Positions 16,663-25,338 of a stretch of DNA of 64,000 nucleotides are shown here, piece by piece. The position numbers and the translations under genes are program-made. The stretch is from Dorea longicatena (GTDB lineage Bacteria > Bacillota > Clostridia > Lachnospirales > Lachnospiraceae), in assembly GCF_025150085.1 (NCBI RefSeq), contig NZ_CP102280.1:1375001-1439000 (forward strand). The letters run 5' to 3'. The notes beneath the pieces are model-generated. The model did no database searches and was not told the origin of the DNA. It worked only from the letters and a program-made list of their open reading frames with translations. Positions within the stretch are counted from its first letter, which is position 1; each line of letters begins with the position of its first letter.

Positions 16663-17850
16663 ATGAAAGTATTAGTAATGAACTGCGGAAGTTCATCTTT
16701 AAAATATCAGTTGATCGACATGGAGAACGAGAGCGTTCTTGCAAAAGGTATCTGTGAAAGAATCGGAGCCGATGGATCTGTATTAACACACAAACCAACA
16801 GGAAAAGATAAATATGTTGTAGAGCAGGCAATGCCAGATCATGGTGTAGCAGTACAGTTAGTACTGGATGCTTTACAGGATAAAGAGCATGGTGTGATCG
16901 AAAGTGCGGATGAGATTACAGCAATCGGACACCGTGTACTGCATGCAGGTACTATTTACAGTGATGCAACACTTGTAACAGAAGACGTGAAGAAAGTTGT
17001 TCGTGACTGCTTCGACCTCGGACCTCTTCATAACCCTGCAAACCTGATCGGTATTGAAGCTTGCGAAAAAGCAATGCCTGGCAAACCGAATGTAGCAGTA
17101 TTCGATACAGCATTTGGTATGAATATTCCAAAGAAAGCAGCTATGTATGCAATCCCATATGAATATTATGAGAAATACAGCATCAGAAGATATGGTTTCC
17201 ACGGAACAAGCCATATGTTCGTATCTGGTGAAACTGTAAAACTTCTTGGAAAAGAAGATGCAAAGGTTATTGTATGCCACATTGGTAATGGTGCAAGTAT
17301 CTCCGCATCTATCGGTGGAAAATGCGTAGACACAAGTATGGGACTTACTCCTTTGGAAGGACTTGTTATGGGAACACGTAGTGGAGATGTTGATCCTGCA
17401 GTTCTTCAGTTCATCTGCAATCATGAAGATATCAGCGTAGATGAGATGCTGAATATCCTGAACAAAAAGTCAGGACTTCTTGGAATCAGCGGTGTGTCTT
17501 CTGACTTCCGTGATGTAAGACAGGCAGCTGCTGACGGAAACGAAAGAGCACAGCTTGCAATGGATACTTACAAATACCGTGTTGCAAAATATATCGGATC
17601 TTATACAGCAGCAATGAACGGTGTAGATGCAATCACATTTACAGCCGGTGTTGGAGAGAATGCTCCGGACCTCAGAAAAGACATCTGTGATTACCTTGGA
17701 TATCTTGGCGTAGAGCTCGACGAAGAAAAGAATGAGAATGTTCACGGAGAGACAACCGTAATTTCTACACCAGAATCAAAAGTAAAAGTAATTGTCCTTC
17801 CTACAAACGAAGAGTTAGCTATTGCTCGTGAAACAGCAAAATTAGTTTAA
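16663..17850 (+). CDS. ackA: Acetate kinase
   Basis: Makes ATP and acetate from acetyl phosphate. The protein has 395 residues. ASKHA-fold signatures: KVLVMNCGSSSLKYQL at the start, RRYGFHGTSHMFV (about residue 175), HIGNGASISA (about 207), FTAGVGENAPDLR (about 325) and an end typical for the family (PTNEELAIARE). It is co-transcribed with pta and, like pta, uses a restricted codon set. Confidence 0.98.
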   Translation: MKVLVMNCGSSSLKYQLIDMENESVLAKGICERIGADGSVLTHKPTGKDKYVVEQAMPDHGVAVQLVLDALQDKEHGVIESADEITAIGHRVLHAGTIYSDATLVTEDVKKVVRDCFDLGPLHNPANLIGIEACEKAMPGKPNVAVFDTAFGMNIPKKAAMYAIPYEYYEKYSIRRYGFHGTSHMFVSGETVKLLGKEDAKVIVCHIGNGASISASIGGKCVDTSMGLTPLEGLVMGTRSGDVDPAVLQFICNHEDISVDEMLNILNKKSGLLGISGVSSDFRDVRQAAADGNERAQLAMDTYKYRVAKYIGSYTAAMNGVDAITFTAGVGENAPDLRKDICDYLGYLGVELDEEKNENVHGETTVISTPESKVKVIVLPTNEELAIARETAKLV

Positions 17851-17881
17851 GACTAAATGACTAAAAGAATGTAAATTTCTG

Positions 17882-17909
17882 TTGACAAAATAATTTTACA
17901 TGATATAAT
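17882..17909 (+). promoter_or_regulatory. Sigma-A promoter for yceD-rpmF
   Basis: TTGACA (17882-17887), 16-bp spacer, TATAAT (17904-17909): full consensus boxes 30 bp before the yceD start. Confidence 0.85.
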
Positions 17910-17938
17910 AGTCTAGTGTGTGAATAGGAGACGATACT

Positions 17939-18466
17939 ATGATATTAAACCTATCCGACGTTCTGTCTGAGCAGCATAAAGCAATACATGAATCTGTTCC
18001 GATTGAAATGACTTGTTTCAAGTCTGAGATGGGAGATTATGCAATTACAGAGAAGACACCACTTGAATTGTCTGTAGAATATGCAGGTGACCGCAAGTTG
18101 AAAGTGACTGGTAAAGCTGAGATTACATCAGTTGCACCATGTGACAGATGTCTGGAAGATGTAGAAGTGAAGGTGACACTTGACTTCAAGCATAAGATTG
18201 ATACAGAGTCAGATGCATATGATCAGTCAGAAGATTTAGACGAGAATAACTATATTGACGGATATAGCTTAGATGTAGAACAATTGGTCTACAACGAGTT
18301 ATTGGTAGGGTGGCCGACGAAAATTCTATGCAGCGAAGACTGTAAAGGTATTTGCAACGTATGTGGTCAGAACCTGAATAAAGGTACCTGTAACTGTGAA
18401 GATACGGGGCTCGACCCTAGAATGTCAGTTATCCGTGATGTATTTAAGAATTTTAAGGAGGTGTAA
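17939..18466 (+). CDS. YceD/DUF177 family protein
   Basis: The protein has 175 residues. The DUF177 core contains CDRCLEDVEV (about residue 67) and a cysteine-rich end C..DCKGIC..CGQNLNKGTCNC that probably binds zinc. In plants and bacteria DUF177 proteins affect 23S rRNA accumulation, and the gene is almost always directly before rpmF, as here (3 bp apart, GGAGGTG inside the end of yceD). A role in 50S assembly is therefore likely; the molecular activity is not established. Confidence 0.93.
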   Translation: MILNLSDVLSEQHKAIHESVPIEMTCFKSEMGDYAITEKTPLELSVEYAGDRKLKVTGKAEITSVAPCDRCLEDVEVKVTLDFKHKIDTESDAYDQSEDLDENNYIDGYSLDVEQLVYNELLVGWPTKILCSEDCKGICNVCGQNLNKGTCNCEDTGLDPRMSVIRDVFKNFKEV

Positions 18467-18469
18467 CCT

Positions 18470-18649
18470 ATGTCAATTTGTCCAAAGAATAAATCTTCTA
18501 AAGCAAGAAGAGACAAAAGAAGAGCAAACTGGAAAATGAGCGCACCAAACCTGGTAAAATGCAGCAAGTGTGGCGAATTAATGATGCCTCACAGAGTATG
18601 CAAGGCTTGTGGTTCATACAACAAAAAAGAAATCATTGCTCAGGATTAA
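18470..18649 (+). CDS. rpmF: 50S ribosomal protein L32
   Basis: Short 59-residue basic protein beginning MSICPKNKSSKARRDKRRA. It has the zinc-binding variant of L32: CSKCGELMMPHRVCKACGSY carries four Cys in two CxxC pairs. The length matches the family. A strong terminator follows. Confidence 0.97.
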   Translation: MSICPKNKSSKARRDKRRANWKMSAPNLVKCSKCGELMMPHRVCKACGSYNKKEIIAQD

Positions 18650-18664
18650 TTTTTGAAAAATGAT

Positions 18665-18701
18665 AAAAAAGAGACAATCAGTTTTGGTTGTCTCTTTTTT
18701 T
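18665..18701 (+). terminator. Intrinsic terminator after rpmF
   Basis: AAAAGAGACAA / TTGTCTCTTTT hairpin with a run of seven T. Confidence 0.9.
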
Positions 18702-18705
18702 GTCA

Positions 18706-18744
18706 TGCATTCGGAAGAAGCTACCGTTGGCAGGTTCTGCAGAT
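18706..18744 (+). repeat. Dispersed hairpin repeat, copy A
   Basis: Begins TGCATTCG, then AGAAG-CTACC-GTT-GGCAG-GTTCT and CTGCAGAT. It starts 4 nt after the T-run of the rpmF terminator. Related copies are at 38222, 43843, 50986 and, weaker, 60047. Confidence 0.6.
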
Positions 18745-18841
18745 GCAATCTGAATATGCAGAAAATATTTTTCATTAAAGTTTTCTGTATATAAATTTTG
18801 TGAAAAATTTCGAAAAAAAGATAAAATAATTGCTTTTAGTG

Positions 18842-18869
18842 TTGCAACATTTCGCGAAAGTGTTATAAT
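18842..18869 (+). promoter_or_regulatory. Sigma-A promoter for the aminopeptidase P gene
   Basis: TTGCAA (18842-18847), 16-bp spacer, TATAAT (18864-18869), 101 bp before the start codon. Confidence 0.7.
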
Positions 18870-18970
18870 TTTAACCAGATATAGAGCGTAGTCTATAAAT
18901 CAGATGCCGATGGGGAAATCTGTTTTACTGGCAGAAGAGGAAAGATTACGTAGCTAAGGAGGAAAACAAA

Positions 18971-20761
18971 ATGACAGAAGTAGCAAAGCGTATTGAAAAG
19001 CTTCGCGCACTGATGGCAGAGCAGAATATCGATGCATATGTTGTGCCAACTGCAGATTTCCATCAAAGTGAGTATGTAGGAGAGCATTTCAAAGCAAGAA
19101 AGTTCATTACTGGATTCAGTGGTTCCTACGGAACAGCCGTAATCGCAAAAGATGATGCGGGTCTGTGGACAGATGGAAGATATTTCACACAGGCACTGAC
19201 CGAGATGGAAGGCAGTGGTGTCCGCCTGATGAAGATGTTTGTTGATGATACTCCATCTACAACAGAATGGCTTGCCCAGAAGATCCCGGAAGGCGGTAAG
19301 GTCGCATTTGACGGCCGTGTTCTTTCTATGGGAGAAGGACAGGAATATGAAGAAGTATTGGGCGCAAAGAATATCACGATCGAATATGAAGTAGATCTGA
19401 TCGACCAGATCTGGGAAGACCGCCCGTCTCTTTCTAAGAAACCTTGTTTCTTCCTGGAAGACAAATACACAGGAGAGAATGTTGCATCCAAGCTGAAACG
19501 AGTTCGTGAGAAGATGGCTGAATACGGAGCAACGGTACATTTGATTGCGTCTCTGGATGATAACGCATGGCTTCTGAATTTCAGAGGAGATGATATTGAC
19601 TTCTTCCCATTGGTTCTGGACTATGTGATCGTACGTAAAGACAGTGTAGATCTGTATATCGATGACAGCAAACTGAATGACCGCATCAGAGAAGAGATGG
19701 CAAAGAATAATGTCAACATTCATCCATACAATGACATTTACGAAGATGCTAAGAAGATTGGTGCAGATGAGGTTGCACTGATTGACCCGATGAAGATGAA
19801 CTATGCACTGTATAAGAGTCTTCCATGTAAGGTAGTAGAAGGAGCTAATCCGACTATCTTGATGAAAGCAATTAAGAATGCTGTTGAGATTGAAAATATC
19901 AAAAATGCAGAATTGAAAGACAGTATTGCACTGACGAAGTTCATTTACTGGGTTAAGAAAAATTATGACAAGATGGAGATTACAGAGCTTTCTGCTTCAG
20001 ATAAACTGACAGCTCTGCGTGCAGAACAGGAAGGATATATCCGTGACTCATTCGAACCTCTGCAGGCTTTCGGTGAGCACGCTGCAATGATGCATTATGC
20101 ACCGTCTAAAGAGACAGATGTTGTATTAAAAGAAGGCGGAATGCTTCTGAGCGATACAGGCGGCGGATATTATGAAGGTTCTACTGATATTACCAGAACA
20201 ACAGTACTGGGACATATCACACCGGAACTGAAGAAATATTACACAGCTGTATACAGAGCAATGCAGCACTTAAGCGCAGCAAACTTCCTCTATGGTAACC
20301 ACGGATGGTCTCTGGATGTATTGGCAAGACAGCCAATCTGGGATATGAACAAAGACTTCCAGTGCGGAACCGGACATGGTTTCGGATATCTTGGAAGTAT
20401 CCACGAGCCGCCAACAGGATTCCGCTGGTACATCGTTCCTTCTAAGAACGAACATCATCAGTTTGAGCCTGGTATGGTAATTACAGATGAGCCGGGAATC
20501 TATGAAGAAGGAGATTTTGGTATCCGTATCGAGAACAACCTGCTTACTGTAAACGGTGAGAAGAATAAATATGGACAGTTCATGCACTTTGAGACTCTGA
20601 ACTTCGTACCAATCGACCTTGATGGTATCGATCCGGAAGAACTGACAAGATCAGAGAAAGAATGGCTGAATGATTATCACAAAGCCTGCTACGAGAAGGT
20701 TGGTCCATATCTGACTGATGAAGAAAGAGAATGGCTGAAAGAATACACAAGAGCTATCTAA
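18971..20761 (+). CDS. Xaa-Pro aminopeptidase (aminopeptidase P family, M24B)
   Basis: Removes an N-terminal residue followed by proline. The protein has 596 residues, the long form with two creatinase-like N-terminal domains and a C-terminal pita-bread catalytic domain. Metal ligands visible: two Asp in LLSDTGGGYYEGSTDITR (about residues 395-412), His in GTGHGFGYLGSIHEPP (about 465), Glu in VITDEPGIYEEG (about 505) and Glu in GIRIENNLL (about 520). The chain has no signal peptide, so it is cytosolic. GAGGAAAAC precedes ATG. It is followed by a prolyl aminopeptidase gene, which fits joint use of proline-rich peptides. Confidence 0.95.
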   Translation: MTEVAKRIEKLRALMAEQNIDAYVVPTADFHQSEYVGEHFKARKFITGFSGSYGTAVIAKDDAGLWTDGRYFTQALTEMEGSGVRLMKMFVDDTPSTTEWLAQKIPEGGKVAFDGRVLSMGEGQEYEEVLGAKNITIEYEVDLIDQIWEDRPSLSKKPCFFLEDKYTGENVASKLKRVREKMAEYGATVHLIASLDDNAWLLNFRGDDIDFFPLVLDYVIVRKDSVDLYIDDSKLNDRIREEMAKNNVNIHPYNDIYEDAKKIGADEVALIDPMKMNYALYKSLPCKVVEGANPTILMKAIKNAVEIENIKNAELKDSIALTKFIYWVKKNYDKMEITELSASDKLTALRAEQEGYIRDSFEPLQAFGEHAAMMHYAPSKETDVVLKEGGMLLSDTGGGYYEGSTDITRTTVLGHITPELKKYYTAVYRAMQHLSAANFLYGNHGWSLDVLARQPIWDMNKDFQCGTGHGFGYLGSIHEPPTGFRWYIVPSKNEHHQFEPGMVITDEPGIYEEGDFGIRIENNLLTVNGEKNKYGQFMHFETLNFVPIDLDGIDPEELTRSEKEWLNDYHKACYEKVGPYLTDEEREWLKEYTRAI

Positions 20762-20790
20762 TACTTCTAAAGTACATAGAAAAAGCTGCA

Positions 20791-20810
20791 AGTAAGTAAC
20801 TTTACTTACT
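20791..20810. repeat. Perfect short palindrome after the aminopeptidase gene
   Basis: AGTAAGTAA (20791-20799), CT, TTACTTACT (20802-20810). No T-run follows, so it is more likely a processing or protein-binding site than a terminator. Confidence 0.4.
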
Positions 20811-20861
20811 CATAAGAAAATTTAACTGACAAGGGGTGTCAGAAAATTATAATAAAAAAAT

Positions 20862-20892
20862 GCCGCGGACCAGCGGTCTGCGGCGTCTTTTA
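20862..20892 (+). terminator. Intrinsic terminator before the prolyl aminopeptidase gene
   Basis: GCCGC-g-GACC / GGTC-t-GCGGC hairpin with a 3-nt loop and GTCTTTT following. Confidence 0.7.
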
Positions 20893-20912
20893 AGAAAAGG
20901 AGAATAGGTAAA

Positions 20913-21803
20913 ATGGCAAAAATTACAGAAGGATATATGCCTTTCCATGGCTATCAGACATATTACAGAATCGTTGGAGAACAGAAAGATAACGGAAAAG
21001 CTCCGTTGATCTGCTTACATGGCGGACCTGGATCTACACATAACTATTTTGAAGTACTGGATAATGTCGCAGATGATGATGATCGTATGATCATTATGTA
21101 TGATCAGTTGGGTTGCGGTAAATCTTACCTGGATGGACATCCGGAGATGTGGACACAGGATCTTTGGCTGGATGAATTGGATGCATTAAGAGAACACCTC
21201 GGACTGGATGAATGCCATATCATTGGCCAGTCATGGGGCGGTATGATGCAGATTGCATATGCGATTGAACGTGGAGCAAAAGGTGTAAAATCATTCATCA
21301 TTTCTTCCGGTCATCCAAGCAGCAGCCTGTGGGCAAGAGAAGGAATGCGCAGAATCAAGATGATGACAGAAGAAGATCAGGCAGCGATCAACGATGCGCT
21401 GGAGCGTAATGACTTCACAGGAGAAGCTTATCTGAAAGCTGTAGATAACTATATGGACAGATACTGCAATTACTGGAGAGAAGATCTTCCTGAGTGCTGT
21501 ACAAGACCTAAGAAATCCGGTGGAGAAGCTTATCTGTATGGATGGGGACCGAACGAATTCGTTCCATCCGGTACACTGAAAGATTTTGAATATATCGACA
21601 GACTTCATGAGATTAAAGTTCCATCACTGATCATGAGTGGTATCTCTGATCTTTGTTCACCATTAGTTGCAAAGACTATGGCAGACGAAATTCCGGATAC
21701 GAAATGGATTCTCTGGGAGAGAGCAAGACATACAACATTCGTAGACAGACACGATGACTACTGTGTAGAACTGATCAAGTGGATGAACGAATACGATAAA
21801 TAA
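20913..21803 (+). CDS. Proline iminopeptidase-family alpha/beta hydrolase
   Basis: The protein has 296 residues. Alpha/beta-hydrolase motifs: oxyanion-hole HGGPGSTHNY (about residue 36), nucleophile GQSWGGMM (about 108), Asp in MSGISDLCSP (about 243) and His in RARHTTF (about 273). The HGGPG motif marks the S33 prolyl/tricorn-interacting peptidase group, which releases N-terminal proline. The gene has its own AGGAG ribosome site only 20 nt after a hairpin that should end the upstream transcript, so its promoter must overlap the terminator region or it relies on read-through. Confidence 0.9.
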   Translation: MAKITEGYMPFHGYQTYYRIVGEQKDNGKAPLICLHGGPGSTHNYFEVLDNVADDDDRMIIMYDQLGCGKSYLDGHPEMWTQDLWLDELDALREHLGLDECHIIGQSWGGMMQIAYAIERGAKGVKSFIISSGHPSSSLWAREGMRRIKMMTEEDQAAINDALERNDFTGEAYLKAVDNYMDRYCNYWREDLPECCTRPKKSGGEAYLYGWGPNEFVPSGTLKDFEYIDRLHEIKVPSLIMSGISDLCSPLVAKTMADEIPDTKWILWERARHTTFVDRHDDYCVELIKWMNEYDK

Positions 21804-21816
21804 AATACATAAAATG

Positions 21817-21860
21817 ATTTGAAAAAGATCTCCGTCATTTGACGGGGATTTTTTTCAAAT
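21817..21860 (+). terminator. Intrinsic terminator after the prolyl aminopeptidase gene
   Basis: Long hairpin: ATCTCCGTCA-TTT-GACGGGGAT with outer A/T pairing (ATTTGAAAAA / TTTTTTCAAAT) and a T-run. Confidence 0.85.
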
Positions 21861-22016
21861 GCGATATCTGTAAATTAATAGTGACTTTACTGCGTAAATG
21901 TGATAAAATAAATCGTCTGGCATATAAGAATAATCAATGTCTGATAATATAATCTGATAAGAAAGAGGGAAAGTTCTGATTGATTGTAATCATGGAAAAT
22001 CGGAACTGAAAGAGAG

Positions 22017-23393
22017 ATGGAAAAAGAAAAAAATAACAGAAGTTCCTTTTCAGGAAAAATAGGATTCGTTCTGTCTGCGGCAGGCGCATCCGTCGGTCTG
22101 GGAAATATCTGGAGATTCCCCTATCTGGCCGCAAAATATGGTGGAGGTATATTCCTCCTAATCTACATCCTGCTTGCGCTGACATTTGGTTATACAATGA
22201 TCGTTGCGGAATCAGCTCTTGGACGTATGACAAGAAAGAGTCCGGTTGGTGCGTTTAAATTCTTTGGCAAAAAGGCCGGATGGTTGTCGTTCGGTGGATG
22301 GATCAATGCAATCATTCCTGTTTTGATCGTACCGTATTATTCTGTCATCGGAGGATGGGTAATTAAATATTTTGTGGAATACCTGAAAGGGAATGGCGCA
22401 AAATTAGCAGAAGATGGATATTTTTCAAAATTTATATCCAATGGCCTTTCTACGGAAATATGCTTTATTGTTTTCTGTATGTTCACATTGATCATTATCT
22501 ATGCGGGTGTCCGTAATGGAATTGAGCGTGTTTCCAAGTTCATGATGCCGATACTGGTGGTATTGTCTGTGATCATTGCAATCTATTCGGTGACAAGACC
22601 GGGTGCGCTGGCTGGTGTGAAATACTTCCTTGTACCAAATCCTAAAAACTTTTCATGGATGACGGTTGTAACAGCCATGGGACAGATGTTCTATTCTCTG
22701 TCAATTGCTATGGGTATTTTGGTCACATTTGGCTCTTACATGAAAAAAGACACGTCCATCGAAGATTCGACAAGGAATGTTGAAGTATTTGATACTGCAA
22801 TTGCAATTATGGCTGGTCTGATGATTATTCCGGCTGTATTTGCATTCTCAGGTGGAGATCCTGATACGCTGCAGGCAGGTCCGTCATTAATGTTTATTAC
22901 AATTCCAAAGGTGTTTAACAGCATGGGATTTGGAACGTTTGCAGGAATCCTGTTCTTTTTACTTGTATTATTTGCTGCTGTTACGAGTTCTATCGCATTA
23001 ACAGAAAGTGCAGTTTCTACAGTAGAAGATGAATTGAAATGGAGCCGTAAGAAATCCACAGTTATTGTGGGATTCATTATGATTATTCTCGGAACATTGT
23101 CATGCCTTGGATATGGACCATTATCATTCGTAAAGATTATCGGAATGCAGTTCCTGGACTTCTTTGACTTCCTTACCAATTCTGTAATGATGCCGATTGC
23201 TGCGTTGATGACAAGTTTATTTGTATCTAAAGTAGTTGGTGTGGATCGTATGGAAGAAGAAATCCGGCATGGGGAAAGTAAATTCCGCAGAAAGAAGATA
23301 TTTGTCGTAATGATCAAGTATCTGTGCCCAATCTTTGCTATTATTATTCTGGTCAGTTCGGTAGCAAATGCATTTGGGTGGATTTCAATGTAA
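22017..23393 (+). CDS. Sodium-dependent transporter, NSS/SNF family
   Basis: LeuT-fold symporter, 458 residues, about 11-12 membrane helices. Signature in helix 1: GASVGLGNIWRFPYLAAKYGG, holding the sodium sites and the unwound substrate region. Family members of this size in Firmicutes import amino acids such as tyrosine, tryptophan or small neutral residues with Na+; the specificity cannot be read from the sequence. It follows two proline-peptidase genes but has its own leader of about 150 bp, so a linked role in amino-acid uptake is inference only. Confidence 0.93.
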   Translation: MEKEKNNRSSFSGKIGFVLSAAGASVGLGNIWRFPYLAAKYGGGIFLLIYILLALTFGYTMIVAESALGRMTRKSPVGAFKFFGKKAGWLSFGGWINAIIPVLIVPYYSVIGGWVIKYFVEYLKGNGAKLAEDGYFSKFISNGLSTEICFIVFCMFTLIIIYAGVRNGIERVSKFMMPILVVLSVIIAIYSVTRPGALAGVKYFLVPNPKNFSWMTVVTAMGQMFYSLSIAMGILVTFGSYMKKDTSIEDSTRNVEVFDTAIAIMAGLMIIPAVFAFSGGDPDTLQAGPSLMFITIPKVFNSMGFGTFAGILFFLLVLFAAVTSSIALTESAVSTVEDELKWSRKKSTVIVGFIMIILGTLSCLGYGPLSFVKIIGMQFLDFFDFLTNSVMMPIAALMTSLFVSKVVGVDRMEEEIRHGESKFRRKKIFVVMIKYLCPIFAIIILVSSVANAFGWISM

Positions 23394-23439
23394 GTGTATT
23401 GGAATTTAATTTATTAACTGGGGAAGCGGCCTCTCAGTC

Positions 23440-23655
23440 CTTGAAGGAAACAATAGATAAGGCTTCTTGTTCAGGTTCCATACCATAAGAAACACTAAGA
23501 GAGTCAGAATCACCTAAAAGCAAAGGAACTACGCTCAAACTCGGCGTTCGCCTCAAACACGTTCGCTTCGTTCCTTTAACGGTGCTTCTGGCTCTCTAAC
23601 TGTTTCTAACGGCATTCCACATTCACAATAATCCTTATCTATTGTTTCCTTCAAG
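23440..23655. repeat. 216-bp imperfect palindrome made of two diverged inverted copies
   Basis: The outer arms are a perfect 23-nt inverted repeat: 23440-23462 begins CTTGAAGGAAAC and 23633-23655 is its complement. Inner arms: 23490-23515 against 23581-23606, 22 of 26 matching, and AAAGGAAC/GTTCCTTT. Read outward, both arms encode a similar peptide (LKETIDK..C). It lies between the NSS transporter and the IS110 element. Confidence 0.7.
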
Positions 23656-23747
23656 TCGTGACTGGCAGCGAATGTTAATAAATGAAATGCCCGGAAGTCT
23701 AACCCGGTGGAAGCCACTACGGTTACGCATTTGCCATTTAGTACCAT
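23553..23747 (-). pseudogene. Doubtful small ORF (64 aa) spanning the palindrome
   Basis: This reverse frame contains the right arm of the palindrome (LKETIDKDYCECGMPLETVR). The left arm read on the plus strand gives SLKETIDKASCSGSIP, stop, ETLRESESP, so the two are homologous. There is no ribosome site at the start and no recognised family. It is either a decayed gene present in two inverted copies or a chance frame in a mobile repeat. Confidence 0.25.
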
Positions 23748-23749
23748 AA

Positions 23750-23792
23750 AAGTGTAGTTGTTAGAGAGGAATTAACTCTAACATCTACACTT
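23750..23792. repeat. 17-bp hairpin at left end of IS110 element
   Basis: Arms 23750-23766 (AAGTGTAG.TGTTAGAG) and 23776-23792 pair over 17 positions with one T-T mismatch and a 9-nt loop. The right arm can pair instead with 23949-23962, giving two mutually exclusive folds. Confidence 0.7.
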
Positions 23793-23962
23793 ATTTTATT
23801 ATAATAAGGGAAGTAGTTGGTATGACATATTGCCATTAGGATTTTCACATCCGTGAATGAAACCGTCAGCCATCCCCTTATTATAAACATTCATTTAAGC
23901 AGGTTGAAACTCGCAGGAGCTTTCGCGTAACGAACTAAACTGAATCATAATAAGTGTAGATG
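23782..23962 (+). ncRNA. Candidate IS110 bridge RNA region
   Basis: A 14-bp perfect long-range stem CATCTACACTTATT (23782-23795) / AATAAGTGTAGATG (23949-23962) encloses a 12-bp perfect stem TTATAATAAGGG (23799-23810) / CCCTTATTATAA (23875-23886). Inside that is the hairpin TTCAC-ATCC-GTGAA (23844-23857). About 180 nt, non-coding, directly upstream of an IS110 transposase, which is where bridge RNAs are encoded in IS110-group elements. Guide loops cannot be assigned without knowing donor and target junctions. Confidence 0.45.
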
Positions 23963-24004
23963 GGATAAACAACTGCAATTCTATAAAAAGAAAAGGAGTA
24001 TATT

Positions 24005-25207
24005 ATGATCAGCGTAGGAATTGATGTATCAAAAGGGAAAAGTACAGTATGTATTTTGAAACCATATGGAGAGATTGTTAGTAAGCCTTTCAATATTACC
24101 CATACCCAAAAGGATTTAAGCGAATTATCTTCCATGCTTTTCAGACTAAATGATGAAGTCAAAATCGTTATGGAAGCAACCGGAATTTATCATCTTCCAG
24201 TTCTTACATATTTACAGGAAAAAGGATTTTTTGTTTCTGTAATTAATCCGTATCTTATGAAAAGTTATCGTAACGAAAGTCTGCGAAAAGCCAAAACCGA
24301 CAAGATTGATTCCCGTATCATTGCTAATTATGGAATTGATCATTGGTTTAAAATGAAAGAATTTCAAATTTCTGGAGTGATTTATGAAGAGTTGAAGTTG
24401 CTTGGACAGCAATATCGGCATTATATGAAGCTTCATCTTTTATCTCTCGCTGAATTGACCCATCTTTTAGATTTGACCATGCCTGGAATAAAGAATCTTC
24501 TTGCAAGTTGGAATGAAACAAATCGGAAAGATAAAAGAAGTGATTTTGTGGAACGTTTTTGGCATTATGATGTAATAACATCTATGTCTGAACAGGAATT
24601 TACTGAAAAGTATATACTTTGGGCAAAAGAAAAGAAATACGTCCCAAGCCAGGAAAAAGCCAAAGTTATATACACCCTGGCTCAGGAAAGTATTCCCACA
24701 TTACCTTCAGAAACCTCATCGGTCAAAATGCTGGTGACTGAAGCAGTTCGGGTGCTCAAGGAAGTTGATGCAACCCTTGGTCTAATTTTATCACGGATGC
24801 AGGAAATAGCCAAGACTTTGCCAGAATATTCGGTTGTAAGAGAAATGGGTGGAGTGGGAAATACATTAGCCCCAAAGTTAATTGCAGAAATAGGAGATGT
24901 TCGCAGATTTCGCAACGGGAAGGCATTGGTTGCATTCGCAGGAATTGATCCACCACCGTATGAATCTGGCCAATTTGTAGGTTGTAATAGGAAAATCTCG
25001 AAACGTGGTTCAGCATCATTGCGCAAAGTAGGATACGAAACAATGAGAAGTTTAAAAATGCGTTCCAGGCCAGAAGATCCGGTTTACCGATATGTTGTAA
25101 AAAAGGAATCAGAAGGTAAAAGTAAAAAATCAGCAAAGATAGCCGGATTAAATAAGTTTTTACGCATTTATTATGCTCGAGTAACCGAACTATATAAAAA
25201 TATATAA
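24005..25207 (+). CDS. IS110-family transposase
   Basis: The protein has 400 residues. The N-terminal DEDD domain is of RuvC type: GIDVSKGKS (Asp near 8), VMEATGIYH (Glu near 60), KTDKIDSRIIANY (two Asp near 99-102). The C-terminal Transposase_20 domain has MGGVGNTLAPKLIAEIGD (HhH-like), AFAGIDPPPYESG and SKRGSASLRKVGYE with the presumptive nucleophilic Ser. The frame is intact with ribosome site AAAAGGAG, so the element may be active. These recombinases use a bridge RNA to pair donor and target. Confidence 0.93.
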   Translation: MISVGIDVSKGKSTVCILKPYGEIVSKPFNITHTQKDLSELSSMLFRLNDEVKIVMEATGIYHLPVLTYLQEKGFFVSVINPYLMKSYRNESLRKAKTDKIDSRIIANYGIDHWFKMKEFQISGVIYEELKLLGQQYRHYMKLHLLSLAELTHLLDLTMPGIKNLLASWNETNRKDKRSDFVERFWHYDVITSMSEQEFTEKYILWAKEKKYVPSQEKAKVIYTLAQESIPTLPSETSSVKMLVTEAVRVLKEVDATLGLILSRMQEIAKTLPEYSVVREMGGVGNTLAPKLIAEIGDVRRFRNGKALVAFAGIDPPPYESGQFVGCNRKISKRGSASLRKVGYETMRSLKMRSRPEDPVYRYVVKKESEGKSKKSAKIAGLNKFLRIYYARVTELYKNI

Positions 25208-25232
25208 TCTTATATAAAATAAATAATTTTTT

Positions 25233-25257
25233 AGACTGCCAATCAGACAGTCTATTT
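25233..25257 (+). terminator. Hairpin after the transposase gene
   Basis: AGACTG (25233-25238) pairs with CAGTCT (25248-25253), then ATTTG. Weak T-run. Confidence 0.45.
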
Positions 25258-25338
25258 GTGGTACGCAAATATATTTTGTGACAGAAAATAAAAAAGATAA
25301 AAATAATTATTGACTTTTCTTAGCAGGTTTCATTCGTA

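Larger units (their letters stand above)
23750..25257 (+). mobile_element. IS110-family insertion sequence
   Basis: Transposase gene 24005-25207 with a structured non-coding 5' flank (from the hairpin at 23750) and a short 3' hairpin. IS110 elements lack long terminal inverted repeats, so exact ends cannot be set by eye; the coordinates are the hairpin-bounded minimum. Flanking DNA on both sides is palindromic repeat sequence, not gene sequence. Confidence 0.65.

Noticed and set aside
18893..19723. 276-codon reverse frame opposite the aminopeptidase gene
   Set aside because: Lies fully within the well-supported Xaa-Pro aminopeptidase region; Cys/Phe/Ile-rich nonsense composition.
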